A model generated the notes under the pieces. It searched no databases, had not been told where the DNA came from, and saw only the letters and a program-made list of their open reading frames with translations. Shown here one piece after another: positions 40,671 to 42,355 of a DNA stretch of 42,355 nucleotides. This DNA comes from Thermoleophilia bacterium. Its GTDB lineage: Bacteria > Actinomycetota > Thermoleophilia > Gaiellales > Gaiellaceae. The stretch's first letter is position 1; each line of letters starts with the position of its first letter. The stretch spans positions 1 through 42,355 of the forward strand of contig JADGPE010000007.1 in the NCBI GenBank assembly GCA_017882605.1. Reading direction: 5' to 3'. The position numbers and the translations under genes are program-made.

Positions 40671-41102
40671 ATGCTCGCTTACAGCCGCCCCTTCTGGCCG
40701 CTGTTCCTGCACGTGCTGGGGGCGATGACGCTCTTCGGCGCGATCCTCGCCGCGGTGATCCTCTCCGGCGTCGCCTGGCGAAGGCCCGACCTGGCCTTCC
40801 TGCGCACGGCGACCTTCTGGGCACTCGTCTCCGGCATCCCGGACTTCGTCGTCCTCCGGGTGGGCGCACAGTGGATCTACTCCAAGGAAGGATTCAGCGG
40901 AAACAACGACCCCACGTGGATCGGGATCGGGTTCGCTGCCTCGGATACCGGGCTCCTGTTGCTCCTCGTCACGACGGGCTGCGCCTACTGGTGGCGGCGC
41001 GGCGGCAAGCCTCTGGCCGGCCGGATCGTCGCGGGCCTCTCCTCCCTCTACCTGGTGCTGCTCGCCGTCGCGTGGCTTGCGATGGCCGGGAAATGGGGCT
41101 AA
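40671..41102 (+). CDS. Integral membrane protein, function unknown
   Basis: A 143-residue protein with four membrane helices (FLHVLGAMTLFGAILAAVIL, an inner helix around ATFWALVSGIPDFVVLRVGA, IGFAASDTGLLLLLVTTGCA, and VAGLSSLYLVLLAVAWLAMA). An LH motif starts helix 1, as in the previous protein, and the length and layout are similar, so the two may be distant paralogues forming a heterodimer. ATG 40671 is two bases after the preceding stop. Confidence 0.8.
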   Translation: MLAYSRPFWPLFLHVLGAMTLFGAILAAVILSGVAWRRPDLAFLRTATFWALVSGIPDFVVLRVGAQWIYSKEGFSGNNDPTWIGIGFAASDTGLLLLLVTTGCAYWWRRGGKPLAGRIVAGLSSLYLVLLAVAWLAMAGKWG

Positions 41103-41147
41103 CAAAAGGTTTACGCCAAGGGAGGGAAAGTCCTCGCAAACGGGGAA

Positions 41148-41153
41148 TAGGTT
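41148..41153 (+). promoter_or_regulatory. -10 box of the PRC-barrel-like gene
   Basis: TAGGTT; counting its first T as -12 puts +1 at 41160, next to GTG 41161. The 58-base gap before the gene shows no clear fold otherwise. Confidence 0.5.
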
Positions 41154-41160
41154 CAGGTCA

Positions 41161-41415
41161 GTGAGCGCCCTCGCAGTCGATCTCCGTAGCACCGCCGGCT
41201 TCCTCGTCGCAGATGCCAAGGGCCGCGTGGTCGGGACGGTCGAGTGCCCCATGTACGGCACGAGCCCCGAGACACCGGACGCCCTGTCCGTTCGCTCGGG
41301 CTGGCTCGCCCGCCGGCGCCGGCTCGTGCCGGCCGAGTCGATCGAGCAGATCGACGACGGCTCCAAGGTGATCGGCCTGCGCGTCGAGCGCGAGTCGATC
41401 CGTACGTTTCTCTAG
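41161..41415 (+). CDS. Small PRC-barrel-like protein
   Basis: An 84-residue protein with repeated beta-strand patterns (FLVADAKGRVVGTVEC, then RRRRLVPAESIEQIDDGSKVIGLRVERESIRTFL). The strand order and the V-P-A-E-S-I-E-Q-I-D turn recall PRC-barrel domains, which bind RNA or photosynthetic and ribosome-related partners. No membrane segment. GTG 41161 is supported by the -10 box directly upstream. It ends seven bases before the second palindrome pair. Alternative: an unrelated small beta protein. Confidence 0.7.
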   Translation: MSALAVDLRSTAGFLVADAKGRVVGTVECPMYGTSPETPDALSVRSGWLARRRRLVPAESIEQIDDGSKVIGLRVERESIRTFL

Positions 41416-41421
41416 CAGACA

Positions 41422-41451
41422 GGTGTCTGACACCCGCAGGTGCCAGACACC
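41422..41451. repeat. Second paired GGTGTC/GACACC palindrome
   Basis: GGTGTCTGACACC (41422-41434), CGCA, then GGTGCCAGACACC (41439-41451, one mismatch in the stem). Like the first copy, it lies at a convergent gene end, here between the PRC-like and glnA genes, and may be a two-way terminator. Confidence 0.75.
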
Positions 41452-41463
41452 CATTCGCTTCAG

Positions 41464-42355
41464 CTAGAGGACGCCGAGGTACCGGTCGAGCTCCCACTGC
41501 GTCAACTGGACGCGGTACTCGTCCCACTCCTTGCGCTTCAGCTTCACGTACGCCGTGAAGATGTGGTCGCCGAAGGCGCGCCGCAGCAGGTCTGACGCGG
41601 CGAACTCGTCGATCGCCTCGCCGAGCGTCTCCGGCAGCGAGACGATTCCCTGGTCGCGCCGCTCCTCCGCCGTCAGGTGGTAGAGGTTCGTCTCCATCGG
41701 CGCCTCGAGCTCGTACCCCTGCTCGATTCCCTCGAGGCCTGCATGCAGCAGCGCCGCGAACGTGAGGTAGGGGTTGCACGCCGGATCGGGACAGCGGATC
41801 TCCGCGCGAGTCGCCTGCTCGGAGCCCGGCTTGTAGAGCGGGATCCGGATCAGCGCGGAACGGTTTCGCTGCGACCAGGCGACGTAGACCGGCGCCTCGA
41901 AGCCCGGGACGAGCCGCTTGTACGAGTTGACCCACTGGGCGAAGACCCCGGAGAGCTCGCGCGCATGACGGAGCAGGCCTGCGATGAACTGCTTGCCGGT
42001 CGGAGAGAGGTTGTACTGGTCGCTCCCGTCGAAGAACTGGTTGCGGCCGTCCTTGAAGAGCGACATGTGTGTGTGCATCCCCGAGCCGTTCTCGCCGAAG
42101 AGCGGCTTCGGCATGAACGTCGCATACACCCCGTGCTTCGCTGCGACCTCTTTGACGATCAGCCGGTAGGTGATCGTCTGGTCGGCCATGTCGAGTGCCG
42201 TGGAGTAGCGCATGTCGATCTCGTGCTGGGACGGCGCCACCTCGTGATGGTGGTATTCGATGCCGATCCCCATGTGCTCGAGCGCGCGGATCGTCTCGTT
42301 GCGCAGCTCCGTGGCCGCGTCGAGCGCGGTCATCGCGAAGTAGCCGCCCTCGTCG
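41464..42355 (-). CDS. glnA: Glutamine synthetase, C-terminal part (5' end cut by window)
   Basis: Ammonia-assimilating enzyme; 296 residues are visible and the frame is open to the window edge, so the N-terminal beta-grasp domain is missing. Catalytic-domain features are IEYHHHEVAPSQHEIDMRY (metal and glutamate site), KPLFGENGSGMHTHMSLF (the ATP/ammonia-site signature) and RIPLYKPGSEQATRAEIRCPDPACNPYL with substrate-contacting Arg residues. No adenylylation Tyr motif of the enteric type is evident at the C-terminus (ELDRYLGVL), which resembles the shorter type. It is convergent with the PRC-like gene. Confidence 0.95.
   Translation of the reverse strand, partial: DEGGYFAMTALDAATELRNETIRALEHMGIGIEYHHHEVAPSQHEIDMRYSTALDMADQTITYRLIVKEVAAKHGVYATFMPKPLFGENGSGMHTHMSLFKDGRNQFFDGSDQYNLSPTGKQFIAGLLRHARELSGVFAQWVNSYKRLVPGFEAPVYVAWSQRNRSALIRIPLYKPGSEQATRAEIRCPDPACNPYLTFAALLHAGLEGIEQGYELEAPMETNLYHLTAEERRDQGIVSLPETLGEAIDEFAASDLLRRAFGDHIFTAYVKLKRKEWDEYRVQLTQWELDRYLGVL

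Noticed and set aside
41103-41160. Riboswitch or small RNA before the PRC-like gene
   Set aside because: No stable fold; the -10 box and leaderless start leave no transcribed leader.
40170-41366. Upstream extension of the HisKA_2 kinase to 41366
   Set aside because: It reads antisense through two membrane-protein genes and has low-complexity Arg/Ser-rich sequence.

Overview
The window is high-GC DNA with tightly packed, overlapping genes. It looks like an actinobacterium, most plausibly a soil lineage near Thermoleophilia/Gaiellales. Pointers are OpcA next to zwf, a PdtaS/PdtaR-like kinase and ANTAR regulator, ClpS, an F420-type luciferase-like oxidoreductase, separate tal and pgi genes of the TalPgi type, and many GTG or leaderless starts. 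The placement is inference from gene content. No rRNA, tRNA or CRISPR array was seen, and no stretch over 300 bases lacks a gene.

Layout. 1-3478: a sugar ABC transporter (permease cut by the window edge, plus binding protein) divergent from a ROK repressor, with back-to-back promoters and a palindromic operator candidate. 3468-6511: an HTH-TPR regulator, divergent from a 28-codon gene for a signal-peptide-like peptide ending ADFTTYWP, then a secreted NlpC/P60 hydrolase. The regulator and peptide look like a receptor-pheromone pair and are the most interesting item here. 6591-15077: surface-glycan genes (aminotransferase, broken epimerase start, intact epimerase; on the minus strand two GT-C glycosyltransferases, an FAD mutase-like enzyme, a GT28-type transferase and a polysaccharide deacetylase). 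15101-19321: caa3-type cytochrome oxidase genes ctaC-ctaD-ctaB and a 43-residue membrane protein. 19309-21101: amidase and inositol-monophosphatase-like enzyme. 21084-21823: a RAYT-type transposase flanked by REP-like repeats.

21824-34458 is one long minus-strand series: sensor kinase, FGGY sugar kinase, ferredoxin-reductase-like enzyme, tkt, a 68-residue unknown, rpiB, tal, pgi, gnd, zwf, opcA. It covers most of the oxidative and non-oxidative pentose phosphate pathway, with most neighbours overlapping or a few bases apart. 34478-42355: ABC-F ATPase; a minus-strand set ANTAR regulator-clpS-SnoaL-like-LLM oxidoreductase; a small HesB-like protein; a PdtaS-like kinase; two small membrane proteins; a PRC-barrel-like protein; and glutamine synthetase, cut by the edge.

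Three themes cross the window. (1) Several genes have a TANNNT -10 box whose first base lies 12-15 bases before the start codon, so their mRNAs are probably leaderless. (2) Three genes (12037, 19309, 32602) have no suitable ATG/GTG/TTG and seem to start at CTG or another rare codon. (3) Palindromes with the half-site GGTGTC separated from GACACC by one base occur as pairs at two convergent gene ends; at the first they encode the last residues of both proteins.
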